A stretch of 64,000 nucleotides of DNA from Isoperla grammatica (GCA_945910005.1 OX246743.1:43434736-43498735), one strand, 5' to 3'. Positions 23,267 through 35,460 are shown, counted from the stretch's first letter. Translations and numbers: made by a program. The notes: generated by a model not told the origin, from the letters alone.

Positions 23267-26200
23267 TTAGTGCTTGCGTCGTTTAGTCGTCGCCTTGGCC
23301 GGACGGCGCGTGCTGGCCCTATGGCTCGACGCAGTCGGTCTAGTAGCAGGTCTGTAACGAGGCGTCGTGGCAACATACTTCTGCGCAGGCGTACTGTGTC
23401 TAATGCTGGACGCCGTTGTTTGTTGTGCGGGATAAAAACCTTGCTGGAGAAACTCTTGAGCTTGCTTTTTGCTGTTTGAATTACCACTCGTGCCTGTGTT
23501 ATGGTCGGCGAACCCTCCACGGTTGCTGGTGTTCGGTGGCTGCGGGGTGGGGTGTACACCCTGCGAGTGGGCTACCCCACTGCCTAAATTATTCACCGGT
23601 GCAGAGGGAACTATTGCTGACCCTACGAAACCTCCTTGGTGGGTATTTTGTCCTGAACCTGAATGCTTACTTGGGTCAATGAAACCCGCTTGGTGGGTAT
23701 TTGGTCCTGGACCTGAATAGGGTGGAGGGGGAGGATTACCTGCTGCAACGAAACCCCCTTGGTGGGTATTTGGTCCTGAATAGGGTGGAGGAGGAGGATT
23801 ACCTGAGTAAGGTGGAGGAGCAGGATTACCTGAATAGGGTGGAGGGGGAGGATTACCTCCTCCAATGAAACCTCCTTGGTGAGTTGGTCCTGAGCCTGAG
23901 TAAGGTGGAGGAGGAGGATTACCTGAGTAAGGTGGAGGGGCAGGATTACCTGAGTAAGGGGGAGGATTACCCGAGTAAGGTGGAGGGGCAGGATTACCTG
24001 AGTAAGGTGGAGGGGGAGCAATACCTCCTCCAACGAAACCTCCTTGCGGGTTAATTTGACCTGAAGTACCAAAGTTACCTCCTTGGGGGTAAACTTGACC
24101 CGAAGTGCCAAAGTTACCTCCTTGTGGGTAAACTTGACCCGAAGTACCAAAGTTACCTCCTTGGGGGTAAACTTGACCTGAAGTACCAAAATTACCTCCT
24201 TGGGGGTAAACTTGACCCGAAGTGCCATAGTTGGTACCCTGGACAGGGTAACCAGTTCCACCCATATTCTGACCTGAAGTGCCATAGTTATTAATGATTG
24301 TTGACCCTTGACCTTTGTTCCCACCACGATGCGCTAAGCTTGAGGCACCTGCACCGACGAGTGCACCTGCACCAGCGTACAGAAGTCCTTGCGTTAGTGA
24401 CGGAGAGTTTCTGTGATGGTTTAGAAGAGATCTTCTTGTCGTCGAACTTGAGTCGCCCGTTGGTGCTGGAGTACTCGAGGTTATTGGAGCGATTGAGCCT
24501 GGAACAATGACAACAATTTAGGCGAGATTTGGGACAAACATATTTTGTTCATACAGTAATTACCTGATTACAATACATTTATATAAAAACATACATTAAT
24601 CGGACATTCTGTAATTGGATATGTTCAAATTGGAGTGATATGGTGGGATACTAGTATACTTGGCCCAAGATTACCTTACATATGCTTTTATCACAGGCAA
24701 GGCACTCGTAGCCAATCAGCGAACCGTCCGAGTCACACCCGCGCAAATACCGATCGCTGATTGGCTACGAACCAGTCGCCTGTGACAAAAGCATGTGTAA
24801 AGTAGTCTTGGGACAACTTTATAGATATCACTTAGAGTGAGTTTTCAGAAATAGGGGTCGAGGAATCCGTTGATTTCCGATGAAAACGGGTGCAAGAAAG
24901 GGGCAGTAGAAGAGGATCTGAGGTCGACATGCGACTAGTGAATTGTCTTACATATTCCTTCTGCTCCGGGTACGGTCAGTGGAAGTACAGTACTGCTCAT
25001 GGTCGTGGTCCCGTCTAAACCTGTGACGCCGGTTGTTGGCATGCATGGTGGAAGTACAGTGCTGCTCATGACGCCGTCAAGACCAGTGACTGGAGGTACA
25101 GTACTGCTCATGGCCCCATCTAGGCCAGTGACACCAACTGCTGGCATGCATGGTGGAAGTACAGTACTGCTCATGACGCCGTCTATACCAGTGACTGGTG
25201 GCGATACAGTACTGCTCATGGTTATGGCCCCATCTAGACCAGTAACGCTGTCTTTTGGCAGGCCTGGTGGAGATACAGTACTGCTCATGGCCCCATCCAG
25301 ACCAGTAACGCTGTCTGTTGGCAAGCCTGGAGGCGATACAGTACTGCTCATGGTTATCACCCCATCGAGACCTGTGACCTCGACTGTTGGCAAGCCTGGT
25401 GGAGGTACAGTACTACTCATAGCCCCATCTAGACCAGTAACTGTTGGCACGCCTGGTGGAGATACAGTACTACTCATGGCTCCATCTATTGGCAAGCCTG
25501 GTGAAGGTACAGTACTGCTCATGGCCCCATCTAGACCAGGGCTACTATCTGTTGGCTTGGCAGTGTTGCAATACAGACCCTGGGCGCACTTCCCCAGATG
25601 ATTGTCTTTCCCGCCACATGTTTCGTTCATACCCTGTGGTGGAAGAGGAACACAGTATTACTTTCACTATTATTGTTGTCAACATTCAATCACAGGTTCG
25701 GGGATTTCATCCAAGCATATTACAGCACTACACAAAAGAAAAACAGATATAGCAAGACTCATCGTTTGAGCTTTGATCTTAATCATTGATCTGAGACCCT
25801 TAATAGAGAAGAGGGTGGGGCACGCGTCCCCAACCTAGGGCTGAGCCATCGAAGGATCCAAAGCGCATCTTCTTTCATGGGGGTATAGATCACCCACGTC
25901 ACGTTCAAGGTAGAACTATGGACTAAGTGGCAACTGCTCAGAGTACACGACTTAGTTTTAAGTATCTACGATGAGTTAAATAAAGAAAACAACGTATTAA
26001 TAGGATGAATGAAATAAAAAATAAACACGTTAACGAAATTTAAGGAAAACAATTTTGTTTGTATATCTGAAAGGATTACAGTTGGATTACTTTCAGCTTC
26101 ACTGTTCATCGTATATAATGCAGTAAAAAAAACATGTTCAGTTGTTGCCTAATGAGATACTTTACTCGTAATAATTACTACTAATTCTAGAGATGTTTGA

Positions 26201-26946
26201 AAGACTGGATTCCTTCGTGTGCGACACATCTTTGGTTCTCATCGCGTTCATGCTTTGGTTGTGAAACAAAACAAGGTTAAGATGATCACAAGACTGACCT
26301 AAAAACAATTAAGACCATGTAGGAATGTATTGGTAAGTCGATAATGTCTTGGCAATCACAATTTACCGGACAACATAAGAGTGATGTAAATTCCAATTAT
26401 AGTCAAGTCAAATAACATTCAAGACGCAAAGTGTATTTTAGAACTTCAGATCGCTCAAAGATGGAAATTATCGTCATTTGGTCCTGGAATGAATTTTCAG
26501 TCTCAAGTCTCTTTCTACTTTTGAGACTAAAAATCCATTCCAGGACCAAATGACGATAATTTTCATCTTGAGCGATTTGAAGTTCTAAATTCACTTTGCT
26601 TCTTAAATGTTATTTGACTTTAGTTTAAACAAAGACGCCTTTATTTCTACCTCCCCCCCCCCCCCCCCGCCGTCAATTAAATATGTACCCGAAAAAACGT
26701 TTTTTTTTGACACTGCAAAATAAAGTAACAAATGATTGTGACTTTCCAGGGTTCAGGGAAGCATCTTACCTTGGCGCAGTGTTGGCAACAGCCACAGTCA
26801 TCCATGACCAGGCCCCCCTTACACTCCCGCACGTCGGGGCATTGCCTCTCAGTGGCCGGGGTCTGAGTACAGTCACAGCTGGGCGACGCTAGCTGGGCTG
26901 ACGTCACCACGAGGGCCAGACATACCAGGCCCAGAAACATCTTCAT
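23267..26946 (-). CDS. Secreted SIBD (IGF-binding N-domain) protein with long repeat-rich extension
   Basis: Model: exon 1 complement(26770-26946), exon 2 complement(24952-25633), exon 3 complement(23267-24498); 2091 nt, about 696 aa. Donors are GTAAGA (after AAG) and GTAAGA (after GGAATAT); acceptors are CACAG and TTCCAG. Phases (0 then 1) join cleanly. Residues 1-20 are a signal peptide (MKMFLGLVCLALVVTSAQLA). Exon 1 gives eight cysteines with the DCGCCQHCAK signature; exon 2 adds ETCGG, KCAQGLYC and, across the exon 2/3 junction, GIC, making the 12 cysteines of an insulin-like growth factor-binding N-terminal domain. About 200 Ser/Thr/Pro/Val repeats (GLDGAMSSTVPPPGLP type) sit between Cys 11 and Cys 12. 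Exon 3 follows with a Gly/Ala hydrophobic patch, GTSGQVYPQGGNF repeats, PPPYSGNP repeats and a Lys/Arg-rich end (KATTKRRKH). Known arthropod SIBD proteins are short haemolymph proteins, so the extension is unusual. Extracellular matrix or immune role is inference only. Confidence 0.78.
23640..24240 (-). repeat. In-frame coding minisatellites in exon 3
   Basis: Two coding repeat blocks: a 39-bp unit (13 aa, GTSGQVYPQGGNF), about five copies at 24045-24240, and Pro/Tyr/Gly units (PPPPPYSGN, HQGGFVGG) at 23690-24045. Units stay in multiples of 3, keeping the long frame open, which argues for coding constraint. Confidence 0.8.
24664..24812. repeat. Foldback (MITE-like) in intron 2 of the SIBD gene
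   Basis: Imperfect 149-bp palindrome: CCCAAGATTACCTTACATATG, then CACAGGC and GTAGCCAATCAGCG, mirrored by CGCTGATTGGCTAC, GCCTGTGAC and CATGTGTAAAGTAGTCTTGGG. It lies wholly inside the intron between 24499 and 24951. Confidence 0.7.
24970..25560 (-). repeat. In-frame Ser/Thr/Pro coding repeats in exon 2
   Basis: About ten imperfect units of roughly 45-75 bp encoding DGAMSSTVPPPGLP followed by a variable TVEVTG-like linker. All units preserve frame. They are inserted between the last two cysteines of the SIBD domain. Confidence 0.8.
26404..26620. repeat. Foldback (MITE-like) in intron 1 of the SIBD gene
   Basis: Arms of about 85-90 bp: AAGTCAAATAACATTCAAG, GAACTTCAGATCGCTCAA and ATTATCGTCATTTGGTCCTG recur in reverse order on the right with few differences. 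It lies inside the intron between 25634 and 26769. Confidence 0.8.
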
Positions 26947-26989
26947 GGCCCTGAAACATCATCATATTGAATGTGACAAGAAGTTGGCC

Positions 26990-27840
26990 AACTTATTTCC
27001 AAATACATGCGCGTAACAAGGAGGGGGGCGAAAGGGGGAATAGACCCCTTCACTCTACTCTCTGACCCCCCCCCCCCACTCATCTAGCCTCATACTCGAT
27101 GTGACTATTTATGTGAGTCATCCTAGGATACAAATTACAAACAACCACGACAAAAAACACAAGGGTGTTATTGAAATTGAAGAGCTTCGTAATTATAACA
27201 TTTAGCGAAAATAATATTTTTTTCTTGTTTTATTTCGCTGGGACATTAATTTATGTTATACATTGATTGTTCTTATTTATGTATTGATAATCTCAGTGGG
27301 CTAAAACACATTACAGAATCATGATTACATTTCTATTAAAATAGATTGTAAATGTTTTGAAATACATGTAGTTATAGAATAAAACTACTTTAATCATACA
27401 GTAAAATAACAGCATGGCAAATGTTTTAACAACGATACCAGATACTTTCTAAAATAAAACTTTTGTGAAAAATGTGTCTATATTCGTGACCCCCCCCCCC
27501 CCCCCATATAGATATGTCACAAAACTGCACATAATACAAAACTAAATTGAAAGATAAATAACATAACATATGTAATGGTCGAAGACAGTTCAAACAGCTT
27601 GTCGCTGTTGTTGTAGCTCAGTAGATATCAACCGACCAACCAAGGTCTGTCAATGCCAAGGCAAGCTTGCCTCCACTGCCGCTAGGCGTGCACATCGACA
27701 GACCTTGGGAATGACTGTTACTAATATGTTTCAATCATTATGTCCAAAAGCTGTTACTTTTCATGTTTTTTGAAACGGGTATACTGTCACAACAACCCCA
27801 CTGATCAAGATGATATTCTTACAATAAATGATATTGTTAA
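26990..27840. other. Proposed 5' UTR intron sequence
   Basis: AT-rich, with C runs near 27067 and 27489 and a short foldback at 27643-27708 (CCAAGGTCTGTC mirrored by GACAGACCTTGG). No coding potential seen. Confidence 0.4.
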
Positions 27841-27846
27841 ACTTAC

Positions 27847-27990
27847 CTGATTGTTGTGTTTTATGTGAGGTGCCCGTGCATCGACGCAGCCAACTCGTCT
27901 AGATTTCTCTTGCACTAGCTCTCTATAACTCTCTCTGCTACCGACACCGTTGGCGTGAAACAAAACCAGACGCGTAATTCGTAGTGAGGT
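27847..27990 (-). other. Probable 5' UTR exon of the SIBD gene
   Basis: On the minus strand a strong donor CAG/GTAAGT occurs at 27847/27846. The coding exon has an acceptor TTTCAG at 26951-26956, leaving only GGCC before the ATG. The implied intron is about 895 bp. The upstream boundary and start site are not defined. Confidence 0.45.
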
Positions 27991-28107
27991 CAAAGGTTAT
28001 CCGTGGGGCGAAGCATCACGTGGCGTGACCAAGGGTCAGCACTCAATTGAACGAAGGTCAATTACTCTGTATACCCGTAGATTGTTTGATGAGGCAAGAA
28101 TGAGAAT

Positions 28108-28318
28108 GGACTCAATCTCTTCCTTTCAGCTTATAGAATAAGAATCTTGACGGCGTCACACTAAAATATTAGCCTTTCGAGAGGTACACGTAAAAAACTA
28201 GACGAAGAGTGGACTCAATCTCTTCCTTTCAGCTTATAGAATAAGAATGTTGACGGTGTCACTCTAAAATGTCAGCCTTTCAATGGGTACACGTAAAAAA
28301 ACTAGACGAAAAAAAACG
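28108..28318. repeat. Tandem duplication of about 102 bp
   Basis: GGACTCAATCTCTTCCTTTC through TACACGTAAAAAACTAGACG occurs twice in succession (from about 28108 and 28210) with a few substitutions. It lies upstream of the proposed SIBD 5' exon. Confidence 0.75.
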
Positions 28319-28363
28319 TGCGGTAGGTAATTATATATAAATCAATTTTATATTCATCATCAT

Positions 28364-28420
28364 CATTATCCATCGCCGTTTCCTGCTTCTGGCAGGGTCA
28401 GCTTGGGTTTATTTATTTAT
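28364..28420 (+). repeat. Possible dispersed-repeat end
   Basis: CATCATCATCATTATCCATC is followed by GCCGTTTCCTGCTTCTGGCAGGGTC and then a TTTA run. I recognise this as similar to widely dispersed invertebrate repeat sequence, but with no second copy in the window to prove it. Confidence 0.25.
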
Positions 28421-28587
28421 TTATTTCGCCGTATTATTTAAATATTGGTACAAACTATACAAAATAAATATACATACAAAATAAAATATACATACAAATC
28501 TATAAAACTACAAAATACATAAAGAAATAACAGTAAGGATGGGTATGAGAAACAGGAATTTAAGTTGTTAGTTATCAAAAAATTCTT

Positions 28588-28695
28588 TTAAAGTGTATAG
28601 AATGGTTTAATTGAGAGGAAAGTTTTTAGTCGATGTTTAAAAAGTGGAAGAGATGTAGAGTTTTTTACTGATTGAGGGAGTTTGTTACAAATTTT
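28588..28695 (-). pseudogene. LINE reverse-transcriptase C-terminal remnant
   Basis: The minus strand reads KICNKLPQSVKNS, then LPLFKHRLKTFLS and a stop. NxLPxSV followed about 12 residues later by FKxxLKxxL is the usual C-terminal end of non-LTR retrotransposon reverse transcriptases (family knowledge). Upstream the frame is broken within a few codons, so this is a dead fragment. AT-rich sequence at 28440-28585 is likely its 3' tail. Confidence 0.55.
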
Positions 28696-28899
28696 ACTAC
28701 AAAGGTGGGTTGGACAATGGTCCCAACCAAATTTTTCCACCTCTTCCTATCTTCCCCCAATCGTACTTCCTCTACTTACACACACGGAAGTAAGGTTTCT
28801 TCTAAAAATGTGGTTTTGCGCAATTATGACCATGATAGAAGTACGTTTTTAAAATTATTGAACGGTTAATAGTTCGTATTATTGTCCATATCCAGCCGT

Positions 28900-30420
28900 A
28901 TTGTTTAGATGACGAACGTCAGCCACGGCCACTGATCTGTCTCGCTTGATTGGGCGTACGTGTGAGGTTGCATGGTTGCCAAATGCTTCTAGAATGTTCT
29001 CACTTATCATGGGCGCTAAATATTATACATTTAATTTGAATTACAAGTCAAGGGTCAAGACCTGGAATCATTTTTACACGTGACAAGATTAAGAATGATC
29101 CAATTATACAATGATCCCATTTAATTTAACATAAACAAAAACATCATGAATGTTTTGATTTGATTATTCTGTGTCATAAACCTTACGTCATAGGTGGCCC
29201 CGTTGTGGCCTCTGACGACAGGCAGAGCTACTCTGTACCTAAATAAACGAATGGTATGATTGGAGGAAAGGGACAAGCAGGAGAAAACTTTAGATTTAAA
29301 AGGGTAAATGTCAGGAGAAAGGAAAGGGGAGGCCGTTTTTTTTTAGAAATATCACATAAACTGGCTTTCCCACAACTGTCCAGTATCGGGATCGCAACGC
29401 AATCTGAATTATTGTAATGGGAAAATGTACGGTTGCAATCTCAATCCCAATTACGATCACGATACCTACAATTGTCTGTTATAGTTTGAGACGGAAAATG
29501 CAACCAGCTTAGTTTTAATACAAATTTACGATGCCCCAATTCATACCCATACAACGAACAGCTGTGAATCACCAACCTATAAATGTGGGTCCACACTTAT
29601 AAATGTGCATACATATATTTGTATTCATTCAGATCATTTTCATATACAACGAATGAATATAGTTTAAATTGAAACGTAACAATTCGCACAAATAATCACA
29701 AAACAGCAAATTATGAAATAGAAAAAACCACAAAGAAAACAGCAAAGTGAGAGCTTAATATGGATGTTGTTGTTAAATTTAAATTCACTTGCCGGAGACA
29801 ATACGTTGTTGTGGAGAGGGGGAGGGGGGTAGTCATCTTCGTAAGATGTTAGTTGTTCTTGGGGTATACACGTGAAAACTGTAGTTGAGACATTGCATTG
29901 AAGTTGAGACGATAGAAGTTGCCACTGGAGTAAACGATACAATAGTAAAAGAACATAATCACATAGACAAATACTCAACACACCCTTAACACTCTTGATC
30001 TATGAGTAAATTTTAAATGAGTTGCAACCAAAACAATTTTTTGTGTTTATATTTTTAATACCACTAATTAATGCTATATTATTATTAAATGTAATGGAAC
30101 GGTTTGCATTGTATGCATATTGTAACATGTATTGATATGTCAGCAGGCGTTGCTTATGTTGGGCGTTGCTTATGTTGGGCGGCCTCCAGAGGAACAACGG
30201 AGACTCACTCCAGCTTGCCTGGAACAATCATGGACATCATTGACAAACACTTGTTACCAACGCACAAACATTCATTTTGGAGTGTTGCAGTCTCATAAGT
30301 ATTTCAAACGTTGGTGAAATTCAATAGGCCAACATTTATTGCAGTCACTTCGAAATGTAACGAATAGGCCTAAGTTATTGTTTAATGATTTGAAAACATA
30401 TAATTTATGTGTATTTCAGG
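28900..30420. other. Intergenic DNA downstream of the second SIBD gene
   Basis: No confident gene. A purine-rich stretch near 29250-29330 resembles the dispersed repeat at 17386-17545 (both contain GATTGGAGGAAAG and GGAAAGGGGA). A 105-codon minus-strand frame at 29664-29981 is AT-driven. I looked here for a third exon of the SIBD gene and found no acceptor that restores GIC. Confidence 0.35.
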
Positions 30421-30447
30421 TTTAGGATAATAAAAGCCAATACTTAC

Positions 30448-31359
<912 letters not shown>

Positions 31360-31625
31360 TTTGGAGCTGGAATCACAACGTGGCAGTACCACTTTGTTAG
31401 CTAAACCAAAATTTTCCGTAATCTTTTTTCTTCGTTTTCTGTCTCCTGTGTTTCCTCATACTGTAAGTTTATATGAAAACAACAATTTTCAATAATATTT
31501 AGACTTATCTCCACTAAAACTAATTTTGAATCAAGTACAAAATTAATATTTAGGAACATGTCAAAGTAATTTTAACAACCACCTAGTTGATAAAGCATTG
31601 TACACTATAAAAGTATATCACCTAC

Positions 31626-31784
31626 CTTGATATATTCTGTAAGCCTCGTCCTGGCAATGTTAGCACACTCACAATCCTTGATGAATGATGGTAGGACACC
31701 AATATCAGCTGTTAGCTTCATATTTCCACAGATAAAACCGTCTTCATATAGTTTTAACATTGAGAGATCAACAGGGTTATCAGG
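31626..31784 (-). CDS. Possible chemosensory-protein (OS-D)-like exon
   Basis: Minus-strand frame open from after a TAA (about 31784), with ATG at 31760, reading LYEDGFICGNMKLTADIGV, then LPSFIKDCECANIA, then RTRLTEYIK, and then a good donor AAG/GTAGGT. The layout C-X18-C-X1-C with an LP midway resembles the insect CSP pattern C-X18-C-X2-C and its LPDAL segment. CSP-like genes occur outside insects (established knowledge). No signal-peptide exon or downstream exon was found. Alternatively this is a 5' UTR exon of the SIBD gene, since its donor could join the acceptor at 31367; splicing that way would not keep this frame with the SIBD ATG. Confidence 0.32.
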
Positions 31785-32421
31785 TTATCGTATATTCGGC
31801 ACAATACGTGAAACATTATCACCAATGCGCTAAATTTATTTTAATTCTAGAACGATTTTCCTCATTTTTTTCATCTTTTTTCTTTTATGTAAACACGCTG
31901 AACTCTGACTACTCTACACAGTATCAATACATGCATGTCATTGTCGTTGTTATCGTAGAAACAAGTTAACTGCATCAGCACTTTCTTGTGATAAAACGGT
32001 CAAGTTCCCCATTAGAAAAACGCGGTTTAAAATGTCTTGTATATCTTCTGAACTTGATACCCGTAAGGTATTATAGCGATAGCAACGTCTGATGTAACCA
32101 TGAATGTACGTGTACACTGTACACTGCAATCATCTTGTTGCCGAGAACATTCGCAGAATCTAAATTAGTAAAAGTAGTAAGAAAACATGACATTGCTGCC
32201 ATATCTATCTTCGTTTGCCGTTGATCATGAGTTTTCATTCTACATCACTAAGGACTAAATTCACCAAATGCAATTTAGTAATTGTTTGGTAACCATGGTT
32301 TCAACAAATGAGAATGAGAGAAGGTATTTAGTAGAATTATTATATCTTTTATTTGCATCTAACCTTATGCATTGCACATTTTATGTATCGATGTAGTTCT
32401 GGTTACATTCAATATAGCTGT

Positions 32422-32655
32422 AATTAAAAATATAGGACTATCACACTGTTCCTTGTCAATTAAAATTATTATAAAACGACGCAATATTTCGAGAGATAAT
32501 CAGATCTCTTCAACAGGCAATCGTCCACTATCCTAAATATAAATATTGCGTTGTTTTATAATAATTTTAACTGACAAGGAACAGAACAGTGTATAGTCCT
32601 ATATTTTTAATTACACATATGTTACCTGTTCTACTAAGTTTCCGTTTTTAATATC
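32422..32655. repeat. Foldback element, family A copy 1
   Basis: Terminal inverted sequence from TTAAAAATATAGGACTAT through CTGTTCCTTGTCAATTAA to TTATTATAAAACGACGCAAT is mirrored near 32555-32612. Internal TCTCTTCAACAGGCA and the flanking TTACACATATGTTACC plus TTCTACTAAGTTTCC tail are shared with the copy at 63648-63941, so the tail belongs to the element. Confidence 0.8.
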
Positions 32656-32929
32656 CAATATAGGCTTGTATTAGGCATCTCTAAGCATTACATTACAGCG
32701 TGTTGCTTCACTTTCAAGTCCATTGTTACAGGAAAACCATTTGATCAGTCAGTCATAGTTCATATATTTTTAGCTATTCTAATTTTGGAATATTGATCGT
32801 AAAATTTCGCCAATCGTGGATTATTCCAAACAAAGCGCCGAACTATATCACATGAAACAAAGGAATTATACGGATTAGAACCAAAAATAGTCATCATTAG
32901 TCCGTACGAATCACAAATTGGTTCTGTTT

Positions 32930-33229
32930 TCAGTTAACTAACGATGCTCCCTCTGCCTGGTACAAAGCTTGTTTGAAGGGTAAGTAGCTTAGTGGGCAGT
33001 CGAATATGTGGGGGATCCAACCTGTAAGGTATAAATAAACGTGACCATTCACTTCCAAACGCAAATAGACAGGGATTACTTCATTGTCTACTTTATGAGT
33101 TCCAGGAATAGCCTGATTATTATGTCCAACGGTCGTTGATATCTGAGGACAACGATGGAGGGATGTCCGGATATTAAAGTTGTCCCATCGAAACTTACGA
33201 AGTAGCTGAGTCAAATAGTACCCATGCAC
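32930..33229 (-). pseudogene. Unidentified ORF fragment (about 99 codons)
   Basis: An open frame with protein-like composition (RKFRWDNFNIRTSLHRC, KVDNEVIPVYLRLEVNGHV, YLYLTGWIPHIFDCPLSYL), closed by TAA at 32930. It has no ATG start (GTG at 33229) and an in-frame stop just before it. No family recognised; it could be a decayed mobile-element domain or an exon. Confidence 0.25.
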
Positions 33230-33239
33230 TTAATTTCCT

Positions 33240-33871
33240 ATTTCTCTAGTTTCTACTGTCCACTTGAGACAGGCACATTAAAGGGGATCATTTACGCGTA
33301 ACCTCGGGTTGGATACATGGAAATTACAAACACAGCTGGCGTGACTGATGAGGCTTTTGCATTCTCCTAAGCGGATAACCGCCTTTACGAATGTATGAAA
33401 TAATGGGGGGAAATGTGTTGATATTCTTTGAAACAGCGTGCATGGAAGGGGCAGAAGATAAGGATCTGAGAAGGGTGTAAGGGTCTAGTCACGCTGGGAC
33501 TCGTAAAACATTGGTGCGATGAGTACGCCAAAAACATTAGTTTTCACATTTTGAAACATTGCATAAGATCCCTTTTAAGATTCAGTCTTTACAAAGTCTC
33601 ATTTAATAGACATTAAACAACAAAAACCCGTGTCTGGAGTTGCCTTTACACGTAATATTACTTTCCCGAACCTATTAGAGAAATACACCTGTTGTTTGAT
33701 TCTTCTTTCAATTTCCAGGAAACTTTGTGTGTAACTCTATATTATTATTATTTTTATATAATATGGTGTCTCCATCTAGCATTCTGGGCATTGTGCGACC
33801 GATACGCGTGTAACTTTATAGCTCTGAGCTGTCCTAGAGAGACAGAGAGACAGAGAGACAGAGAGAGAGAG

Positions 33872-33935
<64 letters not shown>

Positions 33936-35130
33936 GCTACAAGTACCAAGAGAAGATGGGCGGCGCACAATGGGGTTGGCGACATCAAATGGCGCGTCTC
34001 TCTTTCAACGGGAGTGAAAACAAATCAAAGAACACATAAGTTCTACGAATGTGCTGTTGTTTGTTATAGTCTTCTATCCAGCCCAGACATCTTACGTAGA
34101 CCTATTGTGGCTACGATTGTCGTCTGCGTCCACTATCAGGGGTGTAGGTTACACTTACATGCAGCGTAACATGCTGAGGCATCACATCAGTACTAAAACA
34201 GCTTAACACAGCTTTCCATTTGTCAATTTGCAAATCTACCACCACGTTTTAGTATCTGCGTCTTAATATCATGGCCGCTGTGACGTCACGTGGGAACTAA
34301 GAATTGACAAATATCAGTTTGGAACCAATGATTAGCTATATCAAAGTACTGGCCCAGATTCTGTATTTAATTGTTCGCACTACCAAACACTAATTTAGCA
34401 TTCGCTCTATCTATTCAAGGAAATCTTACATCTTTCAGAACATTCGATATAAGGACGCTTCTCAAGAAATGTTCAAATTGACCTTAATTCTCCAAATAAC
34501 ACTTAATTAACGATAATTTAAATCGAAAATCGAAATTCTTCGTATTTTGTTTTGATCTCGATTTCACAAACGTGTGTAAAGTCAGGCCTACACATATTGG
34601 CAACGCGAAATTAGAACGATACGTAGTTAACTAACATCTTGATCACCTTGGTTGAACGAATACGCATATGTATATAATCACAAGTTTAAATTATAAGTTA
34701 CGTTATCCGAGGCGCGATGTCAATGGAGAAGGAATTATGTCCAAAGTGTGTCTAGCTATAGCCGAACCGAAACAACATCTTGACATTACGGGACTGATAC
34801 AGATTTCTCCTCACTACTCAACAGTTGATCGTATGAACACGTGTGTTTGCAAGTGTACCAGTTTCTGATGTGTGTCAAGGGGTATTATCAATCGTATACG
34901 GAACGTGCAGACGAATTGCAACGACAAATAAATGCAAATCAAATGAAATACATTCTACGGTACCGATCATTTCTGTGGCAATACAGATACGGTGGATTTG
35001 TTTTTAGAAAATGAGTTTAAAACGTGCTAAATTTCGTTTTTCATCGTATATCATCATAAAATATGGTTCTAGTCGTATGATTTTCAGTTTGGCACCAGCC
35101 CACTGCTTTATTCAATTTTATAAAAAGTAA
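33240..35130. other. Intergenic DNA with a GA microsatellite
   Basis: GA-rich repeat at about 33838-33932 (first GACA-interrupted, then pure GA). The ORFs through it, rich in RE/ER or SL, are artefacts. The rest shows no gene. Confidence 0.5.
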
Positions 35131-35139
35131 TATTACATG

Positions 35140-35340
35140 TTTCTTACGGATATTTAATGTTTCTTGTTGATTCACGTCTCTATTGTTGCCACTATTCGAG
35201 ACGATGACGGGTGTGATAGATGAAGATGAAGGACAATAATTACAAAAACTCATGGCTTATGCGCGATTCGAACCCACGTTCCTTGGAGTCATATGCGTAG
35301 GATCTACTTCTAACCGCAACCGCATGGGCCACCGTTGTTG
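35140..35340 (-). repeat. tRNA-derived SINE, family S copy 1
   Basis: On the minus strand an A-box-like TGGCCCATGCGGTTG (35331-35317) and B-box-like GGGTTCGAATCGC (35274-35262) are followed by a body (35240-35145) shared with 59504-59575: GTCCTTC, then CATC, TCGAATAG and CAACAAGAAACAT in the same order. The tRNA-like head plus a second body copy elsewhere supports a SINE. Confidence 0.6.
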
Positions 35341-35371
35341 ATACACGCACAGAATATAACGTTCCCTCATT

Positions 35372-35373
35372 CT

Positions 35374-35460
<87 letters not shown>

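Noticed and set aside
23416..25752. Plus-strand and alternative-frame ORFs over the SIBD exons (up to 234 codons)
   Set aside because: Shadows of in-frame coding repeats; only the chosen minus-strand frame links to cysteine motifs and valid splice sites.
33692..34039. RE/ER-repeat protein and the opposite Ser/Leu protein
   Set aside because: Produced by the GA microsatellite.
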